Of a stretch of 64,000 bases of DNA, positions 37,456-46,575 are shown one piece after another. Position 1 is the stretch's first letter. Each line of letters begins with the position of its first letter. The notes under the pieces are model-generated. The model did no database searches. It was not told where the DNA came from and saw only the letters and a program-made list of their open reading frames with translations. A program made the translations under genes and the position numbers. Source of the DNA: Gammaproteobacteria bacterium 28-57-27 (lineage in GTDB: Bacteria; Pseudomonadota; Gammaproteobacteria; Halothiobacillales; Halothiobacillaceae); assembly GCA_002281735.1 (NCBI GenBank), contig NCGK01000007.1, positions 21,179-85,178 on the forward strand. The letters run 5' to 3'.

Positions 37456-40043
37456 AGCCCTGCCTCCGCCTTCATGGAGGCTGTCTGAGATGCCGATTGA
37501 GACTTCAAGCCTTTACCTTCCAAAAACTCCGCTGGCAACCAAGCCGACAGCGTACTCATCAGTTCGGCCTCCGAGTAGGGCTTACCTAGGTAGCCGTTCA
37601 CGCCAAGCGACTCGGCCTTTTCACGATGCTTGGTGCCAGTGCGCGACGTAATCATCACCACAGGAAGATCGTGCAAGGTTGCGTCGTTGCGGATCGAGGC
37701 CAGCAATTCAAATCCATCCATGCGCGGCATCTCAATGTCCGACAAGACCACCGACGGACGATGCTCATGCAGATAGCTCAAGGCATCTACGCCATCCTTG
37801 GCTGTAGCCACATCCATGTTGTAACGCAGCAAGATGCGCTCCGTGACCTTACGGATGGTGACGGAGTCATCCACCACCAACACCAAGGGCCGTGCACTGA
37901 CCGACTCAAACGCTGCATCGAGTAAATGCGCTGATTGAGTCTGAGCGGTTTCTGCCAGGCGGAAGACTTCCGCCACATCCAGCACCAGTACGATGCTGCC
38001 ATCACCCAGCAAGCTGGCTCCCGCAAGCGCAGGCAGGCGCGCCACAAACGGCCCCAGGGTTTTAATAAAGAGCTGCTGCGAGCCAATCAAGGCATCCACG
38101 CGCAAAGCCATGCGGCGCGCGCCGATACGCAACATCAAAAGCGGGGTCATACCATCGGGCAAGGCCGCGCTTCGATTGGGCAGGCGCAATAAGGTGGACA
38201 AATCCAACAACGGATAAAGCTCACCCGCATACTCAAACTCAGGAAGCTCGGCCTCAAGTGCCGCCTCCAATTCACGCTGCGGCGCACGCACAATAGACTC
38301 AATCACTGCATAGGGGAAAGCGAAGGCCTGGCCCGCTGCACGCACAGCAATACCGCGCGCAATCGCCTGCGTTAGCGGAATATTGATGCGGAAGCGCGCG
38401 CCCTTATCAGGCTCGCTATCCACCTGAATATCACCACCCACCTTACGCAGGGAGTCAGCAACCGCATCCATGCCCACACCGCGCCCAGCAACCATCGACA
38501 CCGAACTGGCAGTACTGACACCCGAGCGGAAGATAAGCTGCATCGCAGCCTGGTCATTTTCAGCCATCTGCGCTGTCAGATAGCCGCCCTCCTTGGCCTT
38601 GCGGCGCAACGCCTCAATATTGATACCCGCGCCGTCATCGCGCAGGTTTGCCAGCAAATAGCCACTATCGGTAGACAGTTGCAGCTTGATTTTACCGACC
38701 GCCGGCTTGCCCAAGCTTTCACGCCGTGCCGGTAACTCAATGCCATGCGCCAGTGAGTTACGCAACATATGCTCAAACGCGGGCACGAGACTACTGAGCA
38801 AGCCGCCTTCAATCTCGACATCGGCGCCCACAACCTCAAGCTCCGCATGCTTACCGAGTTCAGTAGCGACTTGACGCACCACACGCTTCAAACGCGGGAT
38901 GACGGTTGAAAAGCGCACCAAACGCGCCTTCATCAGATTGTCTTGCAGCACCTGACCCACGCGCCCTTGCTGGATCAATACCATCTCAGCATCGCGCACA
39001 TCGACAGCCAAGCCTGAGCGGATACTTTCGATGTCCGCCAAACTTTCCATTACCCCGCGCCCAAGCTCTTGCTGCACGGTGAAACGGTCAAACTCCAACG
39101 GGTCAAAGTCTTCTGTGGACAGCCCCGTTTCTTGCTGGAAGCGCCACAGCATCTGCGCTTCGTTTTCGATTTCAACGCGGCGTAACTGGGCACGCAAACG
39201 ATCCAAGGTCTGCTCAAGCTCAACCAACTGCTGCGACAAACCAACAAACTTCTGACTCAAGCGCACATGCTGAATTGCGGTTTCACCCGCAGAGGCCACC
39301 ATTTGATCCAATACATCGGCACGCAAGCGCACCAACTCGGCACGCGCTGAGGGCGCCGTGACATCACCAGCTTCCTCTTCGTCGCCACGGCTCGCAGCAA
39401 CTTCGACCCCAAGCGCACCCACGGCTTGCGTCGGCGTGATCGGCGCACTTGGCGCTTCAGCCATGACACCACAATTGGCGCGCAACTCTTCCAACTGATC
39501 CATGAGCGCATACTCGGCAGGAATCGGTTGACGCAGATGCAACTGGCTCACCATGCCGTGCAGCTTATCGAATACGCGCTGCATCAATCCCTGAATCGCC
39601 GGAGTCACTGGGTAGGTTTGCGCTTCAAGATCGGCAAACACATCCTCTAGGGTGTGAGTCAACTCCCCCATGTACATCAAGCCTGCCATGCGCGCACCAC
39701 CCTTGAAGGTGTGCAAATGCCGCTGAATAGACTGCTGATGCACACGTGCCTCGGGGGCTTTCTGCCAAGCCGCGAGCGACTCGTCCAAGTGTTCGAGGAT
39801 TTCGGAGGCTTCTTCCATGAAGATGTCCAACAACTCAGCATCCTGATCCGCAGGAATGTCAAAGGCCGGTTCATGTTGCGGACTAAAGGCCTCGACAGCC
39901 TCGACAGCCTCGACAGCCTCGACAGCTTCAACAGCTTCAACAGCTTCAACAGCTTCAACAGCTTCAACAGCTTCAACAGCTTCAACAGCTTCAACAGCTT
40001 CAACAGCTTCAACAGCTTCAAGCCGATGTATCAGGAACCGCAA
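37452..40043 (-). CDS. chpA: ChpA-type hybrid histidine kinase, C-terminal part (frame-disrupted)
   Basis: Frame of 863 codons opening with a TTG at 40043 that has no good ribosome site. After a low-complexity (AVE)n stretch encoded by a 9-bp array comes an Hpt domain (HTFKGGARMAG, His near 112), dimerisation region, HATPase (N-box HMLRNSLAHGIE near 430, G1 DDGAGIN, G2 GRGVGMDAV), a CheW-like domain, and a receiver (VVDDSVTIRK near 727, phospho-Asp in VLSDIEMPRMDG near 768, conserved Lys in GKPY). ChpA controls type IV pilus twitching and cAMP in Pseudomonas. Reading is probably continuous with the next frame after a single-base change at the array edge. Confidence 0.85.
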   Translation of the reverse strand: MRFLIHRLEAVEAVEAVEAVEAVEAVEAVEAVEAVEAVEAVEAVEAVEAVEAFSPQHEPAFDIPADQDAELLDIFMEEASEILEHLDESLAAWQKAPEARVHQQSIQRHLHTFKGGARMAGLMYMGELTHTLEDVFADLEAQTYPVTPAIQGLMQRVFDKLHGMVSQLHLRQPIPAEYALMDQLEELRANCGVMAEAPSAPITPTQAVGALGVEVAASRGDEEEAGDVTAPSARAELVRLRADVLDQMVASAGETAIQHVRLSQKFVGLSQQLVELEQTLDRLRAQLRRVEIENEAQMLWRFQQETGLSTEDFDPLEFDRFTVQQELGRGVMESLADIESIRSGLAVDVRDAEMVLIQQGRVGQVLQDNLMKARLVRFSTVIPRLKRVVRQVATELGKHAELEVVGADVEIEGGLLSSLVPAFEHMLRNSLAHGIELPARRESLGKPAVGKIKLQLSTDSGYLLANLRDDGAGINIEALRRKAKEGGYLTAQMAENDQAAMQLIFRSGVSTASSVSMVAGRGVGMDAVADSLRKVGGDIQVDSEPDKGARFRINIPLTQAIARGIAVRAAGQAFAFPYAVIESIVRAPQRELEAALEAELPEFEYAGELYPLLDLSTLLRLPNRSAALPDGMTPLLMLRIGARRMALRVDALIGSQQLFIKTLGPFVARLPALAGASLLGDGSIVLVLDVAEVFRLAETAQTQSAHLLDAAFESVSARPLVLVVDDSVTIRKVTERILLRYNMDVATAKDGVDALSYLHEHRPSVVLSDIEMPRMDGFELLASIRNDATLHDLPVVMITSRTGTKHREKAESLGVNGYLGKPYSEAELMSTLSAWLPAEFLEGKGLKSQSASQTASMKAEAGL
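39891..40016. repeat. 14-copy 9-bp tandem repeat in chpA
   Basis: Plus strand: four CTCGACAGC units followed by ten TTCAACAGC units, 126 bp, each encoding A-V-E on the minus strand. The two block types suggest slippage expansion and homogenisation. The unit is a multiple of three, so changes alter linker length without changing frame. It abuts the frame break between the two chpA parts. Confidence 0.97.
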
Positions 40044-42753
40044 CCGTTATGCCACCGAGATCATCGACAAGGGTACGCACGACCCGCAAAGTCTGCCCTA
40101 TGGCCGACAAGGCTGTGCCTTGAATTGCACATCTCACCTCATTGGCAGCACGCACCAAATGCTCAACATGCTGAACCAGTGTCATCATGTGCTCAGCTTG
40201 GGCGGTGCGCGAGCCACCCAAGAGCGAGTGGGTCACGCGCAGCAGCTCTTGCTCGACGTATAAACCGCCCTCAATTTCGCCTTGCGCCACCAGCGCGTCA
40301 AGGTAATCCAGATACTCGACCACCTCATTACGGAAGATTTCGTAAAGCTGCGGATCGATACGTGGTACGAACACCTGTTGATCCGTAGCTTCTGCAACTT
40401 CGGTAACCTCTGCAGGGGCGGCGAGCTCGTGTTCAAGCGCTGCTGCGGGGTGTGCCACAAGCTCAATGGTTTGACCTTCTGCAAGAGCATGCGCGTGTTG
40501 AATAGCCTGATTCACTGCATCCAGTGATATGCCCGCCTTACCCTCAAGAGCATCTAAAAGATGATTAAACTGAGTCTGAGCGTCGCCAAGCAATGCCAAC
40601 AACGGGACACTCACTTCAATCACGCCCTCCAAGGCCTGATTCAACATATGCTCAAACGCCCAACCAAACTCACCCACAAGGGTTGCGCCCACAATGCGCC
40701 CACTGCCTTTGATGGTATGGAAAGAGCGACGTAAATCTGCCAACGCCTCGCGATCCGCATGATTAGCGTTGATACTTTCCAACTGTCCGACTAAGGCATC
40801 CGCAATCTCACGTCCCTCTTCGACGAAGATTTCTAATATTTCTGCGTCTACGTCATCAGGGACAAGGCGAGGCACGACGACCAGCTCCGTTACGACCTGA
40901 GCTACGGGCTGTGCCTCTGCAAAATCATCTACATCAGGCTCGATAGCCTCGACGTCCGAGTCTTGTTGAAGCTGGGTTGCAACCGAATCAACTACAAACT
41001 GGTCTTTTTCCGCATACCCCTGCGGCGCCACCCACGCTGTACCAGACTGCAACACACCTAGAGCACGCTGCCCAGACGCCAATACAGACTGCGGCGCACG
41101 CTGAAAGTCCCTAAAGTTCTCAAGGCCATATTCCAGACTGGCAAATACGTCCGCCACATGATCCTGAACATCAGCAAACGCGCCTTGGTAGCTTGGAAGG
41201 TGATCAATGAAGGTACGTAACCCATCCACGACGGTGTACCACACAGGCAAGCCCAACATCGCAAAACTCATGCCCACGCCGTTGAGTAATCCGGCAACTT
41301 CGTGCACATTGTTTTGCGCGTCTTGATTCAGCAACTTTTCCTTGGCACGCAGCAAATCGGCCAGCGCCTGCTCAATCAGCGCGCGCGTCGCATCCCCAAG
41401 CGCTGGCGCGACCGAATCCGTACCCGTCGAGCTATCCGCCAAATTCATGCGCAAGCGCGCCAACTCGATATCCACGCGCATAAGTGCCGAGGCAATATCC
41501 TCAAAATCTTCAGCAGCCAGTGCTTGATTGCCCATCTCCGCTGAGCGCAAACGCTGCGAGGCATGAGCAAGCAAACTTGAAGCATCGCTCAGCTCCAGCA
41601 TGCCAAGAATGGCTGCCAACTGTTCTAAATCCGGGGCAAGCGCCACAATCGCTGCGGCGTCATTAACCCGCAACGCGAGGTCAAACCGATCCTGGACTGG
41701 CGCGAGAGAAGCCTGCACCTGATCGGCCGCCTGAACAAACACTTCACCATCGGCCACCAATAATAGGCTTTCCGCTTCCGCAACACGCTCAGCCGAAGGA
41801 GATTCTTTGGGCCAGTGGATATCGTCTAACATCTGCACCACGCTGGACACAGTCTGCGCATGCTCGACCAAAAGACGCGTGAGCTGGTGGATCATCTCCA
41901 ACACATCCAACAGATCGGCGGCCGCCAAAAACTGCGTTTTATCTTCGGAGCGGCGTTTAAGGAAACGATTAATGCGCCCAAGCAACGGTTTCAGTGCATT
42001 GGCGTGCATGACATTGGCGAACTGCATGACATGCGCCAGATGCCACGCGCTCCACCACAGAAGCGACTCCTCGCGTGTAGGCGACAAATGCAGGGCTTGA
42101 TGAAAGACTGCGGCAACCGCCAAGTGAGCTTTGGGGTCACGCTTGAGCCAAGCCACCAGGTTTTTATCCAAACTCAGGCGTAGCGTCTTGGCCTTGGCTT
42201 GAAAATCAAGCAAGGAAGCGGTGCGTACCGACGCAGGCGATGCGGCAAGCAAGCATACATATTCAAGATAGGTACGCGCATCCACCACATCACGCCCACT
42301 CAGAACACGTAGGCGATTGAACGAATCCAGCAAGGCGAGTTCAGTGACCGGACGATCCCGACGACGCAAGTCGACAAAAACCCGCAGTCGCAGCAACGCC
42401 AGCATGACAGCTTCAATGCAGGCTTCATTCGCCTGAATACTCTTGTGTTCCAATAGGTCGAACACATGAAGAATTTCCAGCACGTTCAGGCGTGCCACTG
42501 CATCATCGAGCAGAACAAACAAGCCTTGCAATGCCTGCAACTGCTCGCGTGCAGAAAACAAAAGTTCTGTCGATTCAGGGTTAGCAACAAATTGCTCAAA
42601 CGCTGACTCAGTATGCTTCCAAGCCATATCCAGCGGTGCATGCAACCACAGCAACGCCAAAGGCTCAGCCGCGACCTCATCCCGAACCACATGGGGAGCC
42701 GCATCGAACTCAAACTTACTCAACGCGTCGTCATACATGCGAGCGGACTCCAT
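40018..42753 (-). CDS. chpA: ChpA-type hybrid histidine kinase, N-terminal part with Hpt domains
   Basis: 911 codons. The first about 600 residues are helical Hpt/FimL-like regions without obvious phosphorylatable His. Clear Hpt sites follow: SFHTIKGSGRIVG near residue 677 and a second one, VTHSLLGGSRTAQ, near 843. In P. aeruginosa these are part of one ~2,470-residue ChpA with many Hpt/Spt/Tpt modules and one kinase core; here the frame stops at TGA (40018-40020) immediately before the 9-bp array while the kinase half continues in another frame. So either the gene is truly split into two proteins or one base has been gained or lost. The gene is shorter than Pseudomonas ChpA. Confidence 0.85.
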   Translation of the reverse strand: MESARMYDDALSKFEFDAAPHVVRDEVAAEPLALLWLHAPLDMAWKHTESAFEQFVANPESTELLFSAREQLQALQGLFVLLDDAVARLNVLEILHVFDLLEHKSIQANEACIEAVMLALLRLRVFVDLRRRDRPVTELALLDSFNRLRVLSGRDVVDARTYLEYVCLLAASPASVRTASLLDFQAKAKTLRLSLDKNLVAWLKRDPKAHLAVAAVFHQALHLSPTREESLLWWSAWHLAHVMQFANVMHANALKPLLGRINRFLKRRSEDKTQFLAAADLLDVLEMIHQLTRLLVEHAQTVSSVVQMLDDIHWPKESPSAERVAEAESLLLVADGEVFVQAADQVQASLAPVQDRFDLALRVNDAAAIVALAPDLEQLAAILGMLELSDASSLLAHASQRLRSAEMGNQALAAEDFEDIASALMRVDIELARLRMNLADSSTGTDSVAPALGDATRALIEQALADLLRAKEKLLNQDAQNNVHEVAGLLNGVGMSFAMLGLPVWYTVVDGLRTFIDHLPSYQGAFADVQDHVADVFASLEYGLENFRDFQRAPQSVLASGQRALGVLQSGTAWVAPQGYAEKDQFVVDSVATQLQQDSDVEAIEPDVDDFAEAQPVAQVVTELVVVPRLVPDDVDAEILEIFVEEGREIADALVGQLESINANHADREALADLRRSFHTIKGSGRIVGATLVGEFGWAFEHMLNQALEGVIEVSVPLLALLGDAQTQFNHLLDALEGKAGISLDAVNQAIQHAHALAEGQTIELVAHPAAALEHELAAPAEVTEVAEATDQQVFVPRIDPQLYEIFRNEVVEYLDYLDALVAQGEIEGGLYVEQELLRVTHSLLGGSRTAQAEHMMTLVQHVEHLVRAANEVRCAIQGTALSAIGQTLRVVRTLVDDLGGITVAVPDTSA

Positions 42754-42908
42754 TCATAGGACAAAATCAAGAGGCTCTGGCACCTGCCGCAAACAAGACC
42801 TCTTTGCAGGAGCGAACATTGGGGCGCGGCAGTCACCAAGCACGCCAATATCACGCCTACATAACACCTGCATCAGCAGCCTAGACAATCAACCAAACAA
42901 ACGCCCGA

Positions 42909-44939
42909 TTACTCTGCATCAGGCAGCTTGAAGCCCGCTACGGAGTTTTGCAGTTCCTGCGCCAAGTCTGTCAACTGACCCACCTTGTTCGCTGAAACCT
43001 GCGAGTTCATTGCAGAAACGTTGGTTTCTTCCGAAATGCGGCTCATGGTTTCACGAATACGCCCGGCCTCATCAAGTTGCTCACGCGCCGCTTGCGCAAT
43101 CACGCGAATCTGCTCCGCAAGGCTTGAGGATACGGACTCAATCTCCTCCAGTGAGCGACCCGCGTTTTCTGCAATGTGCGCCCCTTCAACCACGTTGGTA
43201 GTCGTTTGCTCCATGGACAACATCGCTTCCTGAGTGTCGGACTGAATTGTCTTAACCAGGCTTTCGATCTGCTTGGTCGCATTACCCACACGTTCTGCAA
43301 GACGCTGAACTTCGTCCGCAACAACGGCGAAGCCGCGACCTGCATCCCCCGCCATCGCCGCCTGAATCGCCGCGTTCAATGCGAGGATGTTGGTCTGGTC
43401 GGCAATGTCAGTAATCAGGCCTACGATGTCACCAACTTCCTGAGACGATTCACCCAGACGCTTGAGTCGCTTGGAGGTGTCCTGAATCTGCTCGCGAATA
43501 CCTTCCATCCCGTGGATGGTCTGACGCACCGCTTCGCCACCCCTACGCGCAACATCCACTGAGGAGGCCGCCACGTCCGCGGAAGTTTGGGCGTTTTCGG
43601 CCACTTCACCGACTTTCTGTGCGATGACGTTCACCAGCTCACTGGCCTGCTCAATTTCTTCCGCCTGCTCTTGGCTGGAAGCTGAGAGACGTAATGAACT
43701 ATCCCGTGAATCGTTCGCCGCTTCGGACACTTGCACCGAAGTACGTTTCATCGTGGTAACAAGATCACGCAAGGCATCGATCGAGTAGTTTACTGAGTCG
43801 GCAATCGCCCCGGTAATGTCTTCCGTCACCGTGGTGTGCTGAGAAAGATCACCTTCCGCCAGGTTCATCATTTCGTCGAGCAGTCGCAGAATCGCCTGCT
43901 GGTTACGTTCGTTTTGTGCCGACGTAACAGCCTCACGACGACGCGCGTCTAGCACCAGAACAACACCCAGCAGCATAACGAACAGCAGGGTGGCGACAGC
44001 GAGCGCATAGCCAAGCAACGTGATACTAGCAAGGCCATCGTGCTCCCCAACCACGGCCGTGTTCAGTACCGAGGTAGTCGCAATCAAGGTGGTAGAGACC
44101 ATATCGGCCTGCTCGAAGGCGCGCCCCGCCTCAATGAGCTGCGGCCCCTCAGCAAGCACGACCTGCACAGCTTCACGCACCGCGCTATACTTCACTGCCA
44201 TCTGGCGCAACGCATCACGCGCAACCGGGTCTTCCACTTTTTGCAGACCGGTACCTTCCTTGCCCGTGAGCATGGCATCCAGCGAACGCTCGAACAATGC
44301 GGCATCACGTCCAAGCTTTTCCAGAGCCACCGAACTGAAGGCACTGCCGCGCACCAGCTGCAGGGTGGCGGCCTTGATACGGATAATCAGGAAGCTTTGA
44401 CGTTGCGCAAGATAGAGCTGACTGGCTGGAACATTCGCACGCAACAGGGATTGAACGACCTCGTCACTCAGGGCAGAAAGCTCTTGCACCTCTTGGTCAA
44501 TCAATGCAGCCGCATCGGTCACACTGGTATACACCGACTCTGCGCCAGCAATCGCCTCCAGTTTGGGGCGAATATCATTCCAGTTGTCAAAAACAAAACC
44601 GAGCTTGGCACTGAACGTGTCTTTAAGGGGTGGCATCCGGTTGACAGGGTTACCGTTTTTCAGGTTTTGCAACATGCCGTCAAAGATCAGAATCTTGGCT
44701 TGCAGCGCGGTCGCCGTATCAGCATTTCCGCCTGCCGCACGCACCGCATCGTTCATCATGTCCGGAACCATACGCTCGACTTGCGCCGTCGCAAGACGCC
44801 ACTGCAAACGATTGTGATCCACATAGGCCACGTAACTGAAAACACCCACTGTAGCGATCAGCATGACTGCCGCCGCCATCATCAGTGGTATTACGTAGCG
44901 GCCTAGACCTTGTGCCTGTGCCTGCTTGTTCTGTGCCAT
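42909..44939 (-). CDS. pilJ: Methyl-accepting chemotaxis protein PilJ
   Basis: 676 residues. Two membrane helices (about 15-38 and 302-326) flank a PilJ-type periplasmic region of about 260 residues. A HAMP-like segment and then the methyl-accepting signalling hairpin follow, with the tip [32 protein letters not shown] split here: note [20 protein letters not shown]. PilJ senses pilus or surface signals and drives ChpA. AAGGGGAAGAG precedes the ATG. Lies between pilI and chpA as in other bacteria; no pilK methyltransferase gene is seen next to it. Confidence 0.95.
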   Translation of the reverse strand: MAQNKQAQAQGLGRYVIPLMMAAAVMLIATVGVFSYVAYVDHNRLQWRLATAQVERMVPDMMNDAVRAAGGNADTATALQAKILIFDGMLQNLKNGNPVNRMPPLKDTFSAKLGFVFDNWNDIRPKLEAIAGAESVYTSVTDAAALIDQEVQELSALSDEVVQSLLRANVPASQLYLAQRQSFLIIRIKAATLQLVRGSAFSSVALEKLGRDAALFERSLDAMLTGKEGTGLQKVEDPVARDALRQMAVKYSAVREAVQVVLAEGPQLIEAGRAFEQADMVSTTLIATTSVLNTAVVGEHDGLASITLLGYALAVATLLFVMLLGVVLVLDARRREAVTSAQNERNQQAILRLLDEMMNLAEGDLSQHTTVTEDITGAIADSVNYSIDALRDLVTTMKRTSVQVSEAANDSRDSSLRLSASSQEQAEEIEQASELVNVIAQKVGEVAENAQTSADVAASSVDVARRGGEAVRQTIHGMEGIREQIQDTSKRLKRLGESSQEVGDIVGLITDIADQTNILALNAAIQAAMAGDAGRGFAVVADEVQRLAERVGNATKQIESLVKTIQSDTQEAMLSMEQTTTNVVEGAHIAENAGRSLEEIESVSSSLAEQIRVIAQAAREQLDEAGRIRETMSRISEETNVSAMNSQVSANKVGQLTDLAQELQNSVAGFKLPDAE

Positions 44940-45011
44940 GCCTCTTCCCCTTTTAGTGCTAGTGCTTGCTCAAACGCATCAGAAAACCCAATAGAAACCC
45001 TTCACATCCGG

Positions 45012-45545
45012 TCAAGCTAAGGCCGAAACTGCCAAAACAGCCTCGCCATGCAGCAATCTTTGCAAATCAAGGATTTTCCAAGACCGCCAAGGCTCAACCA
45101 CTTCTTCCATCACACATTCTTTAAGCTCGGTCGCTGGTTCTTCGAAAGCGCGGCGCGCATCGACTTGAAAATGCCGCAGACCGAGCGACTCACTGACCAA
45201 CAGCGCCAATGACCAGGATCCAAGGCGAGCAACAATCAAGCGCGCCCGACCATCCACTGCCACATTTCCACGACCAAGCAAACCCATAAAGTCGTACACC
45301 GGCGTCAGTTCACCCCGCCGGCTAATCACACCCAACACCCAAGGCTGCGCCAAAGGCAGACGGATCATTTCTGGAACAGGCAGAACCTCAATCACCTGCT
45401 CCAGCGGGCTGACAAAAGTCTCATCCCCGATCCGATAGGCCAACGCCGTCCAGTACTGCGCAATTTCCTCGCGCTGCGGCAAGCCGACCGACTGCTTGAG
45501 CGCAAGGGTTTCGAGTGATTTTAAGTGCGCGAACGGAGTTGGCAT
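45012..45545 (-). CDS. pilI: CheW-like adaptor PilI
   Basis: 177 residues. CheW domain spans about residues 30-170: ALAYRIGDETFVSPLEQVIEVLPVPEMIRLPLAQPW is the characteristic first strand-loop of PilI; VLGVISRRGELTPVYDFMGLLG follows. It links PilJ to the kinase ChpA. It begins 5 nt after the pilH stop and ends 72 nt before pilJ, so it is in the same operon. Confidence 0.93.
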   Translation of the reverse strand: MPTPFAHLKSLETLALKQSVGLPQREEIAQYWTALAYRIGDETFVSPLEQVIEVLPVPEMIRLPLAQPWVLGVISRRGELTPVYDFMGLLGRGNVAVDGRARLIVARLGSWSLALLVSESLGLRHFQVDARRAFEEPATELKECVMEEVVEPWRSWKILDLQRLLHGEAVLAVSALA

Positions 45546-45550
45546 CGTGC

Positions 45551-45916
45551 TTACACCTGAATAAATTCGCGGATCACGCGCATCAGTTCAGCTTCCTGCA
45601 CGGGCTTGGTCAAATAACCCTTAGCTCCTTGGCGCAAGCCCCAAATCTTGTCGGTTTCCTGATCTTTGGTGCTCACCATAATGACCGGAACATCGGCGGT
45701 CTCTGGTGTTTTGGACAATAAGCGTGTCGCCTGAAACCCATTCAAACCTGGCATCACCACATCCATCAGGATCAAGTCGGGCTTGGAGGCTTTGGCCGCC
45801 TCGACCCCCTCCTCACCATTGGTCGCGAATGCGAGGTTGATGTTGTACTTGGACAAAATCGTCTTCAGAACGTGGCGCTCGGTAGGGGAGTCATCAACGA
45901 TAAGAATGTTAGCCAT
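45551..45916 (-). CDS. pilH: Response regulator PilH
   Basis: 121 residues, a single receiver domain: acidic pair in LIVDDSPTERHVL, phospho-acceptor Asp in LILMDVVMPGLNGFQ (near 52), Thr/Ser in IMVSTKDQETD and Lys in YLTKPVQEAEL. PilH is the ChpA-linked regulator that in Pseudomonas acts opposite to PilG on pilus retraction. No output domain. The QETDKIWGLRQGAKGY segment is PilH-specific. Confidence 0.95.
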   Translation of the reverse strand: MANILIVDDSPTERHVLKTILSKYNINLAFATNGEEGVEAAKASKPDLILMDVVMPGLNGFQATRLLSKTPETADVPVIMVSTKDQETDKIWGLRQGAKGYLTKPVQEAELMRVIREFIQV

Positions 45917-45964
45917 GGTGCATCCAACCCTAAATTAAACTAAAAAACTGGAATTCATTGTGTC

Positions 45965-46390
45965 TCAGACCGACTCACGCTTGAGTGCGTACTTATGCAA
46001 CGCAGCCATCAGCTCCTCGCTGGTAAACGGCTTGGTCAAATAATCACTCGCACCAACAATCCGTCCGCGCGCCTTGTCAAAAATGCTGTCTTTGCTGGAT
46101 AGCATGATGATGGGTATCGCACGAAAGCGCGGGTTATTTTTAATCAGCGCACAGGTTTGGTAGCCATCCAAGCGCGGCATAAGCACATCAATAAAAATAA
46201 GATCAGGGTCAAACGCTGACACCCGACCGAGCGCATCAAAGCCGTCTACGGCGGAATCCACCACACACCCCGCCTTGGCAAGCAAGTTTTCAGCGGTGCG
46301 TCGAATGGTCTTACTGTCGTCCACCACCATGACTTTCAGGTGGGTAAATTCAGCTTGCGGCGCCTTGACTTCATCCAGCATTGCATCCAC
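45965..46390 (-). CDS. pilG: Response regulator PilG
   Basis: 141 residues. A single receiver with a short N-terminal extension: VMVVDDSKTIRRTAENLL, phospho-Asp in LIFIDVLMPRLDGYQTC, and Lys in YLTKPFTSEEL. PilG is the first gene of the Pil-Chp operon and promotes pilus extension and cAMP signalling in Pseudomonas. The first codon is GTG at 46390 with GAGGA about 8 nt upstream; ATG 46381 is an alternative. Divergent from gshA with 185 bp between. Confidence 0.94.
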   Translation of the reverse strand: MDAMLDEVKAPQAEFTHLKVMVVDDSKTIRRTAENLLAKAGCVVDSAVDGFDALGRVSAFDPDLIFIDVLMPRLDGYQTCALIKNNPRFRAIPIIMLSSKDSIFDKARGRIVGASDYLTKPFTSEELMAALHKYALKRESV

Positions 46391-46575
46391 TCATCACATC
46401 CTCGATTTCATCGGCCACACCAACCATTTTGTTAGGGCTACCTGTAAGTTCAGCGAATCTAGCGCATGTTATATGACAAAAACAATCTCACCGCTACAAA
46501 GATTAGCGCGTTAATGACGGCCTGCTAAACTAGAGCCACGACTTCCTCACGCACGAGCACTCTAAAATCAACACC

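Noticed and set aside
39891..40016. Possible CRISPR array
   Set aside because: Units are 9 bp, perfectly tandem, without spacers, and code within chpA.
39654..40388. Plus-strand frame with a Ser-Leu-Asp/Phe-Asn-Ser repeat
   Set aside because: It is the reverse reading of the chpA 9-bp array; no independent evidence for a gene.
44040..44906. Plus-strand frame antisense to pilJ (288 codons)
   Set aside because: Shadow of pilJ without start signal or family resemblance.
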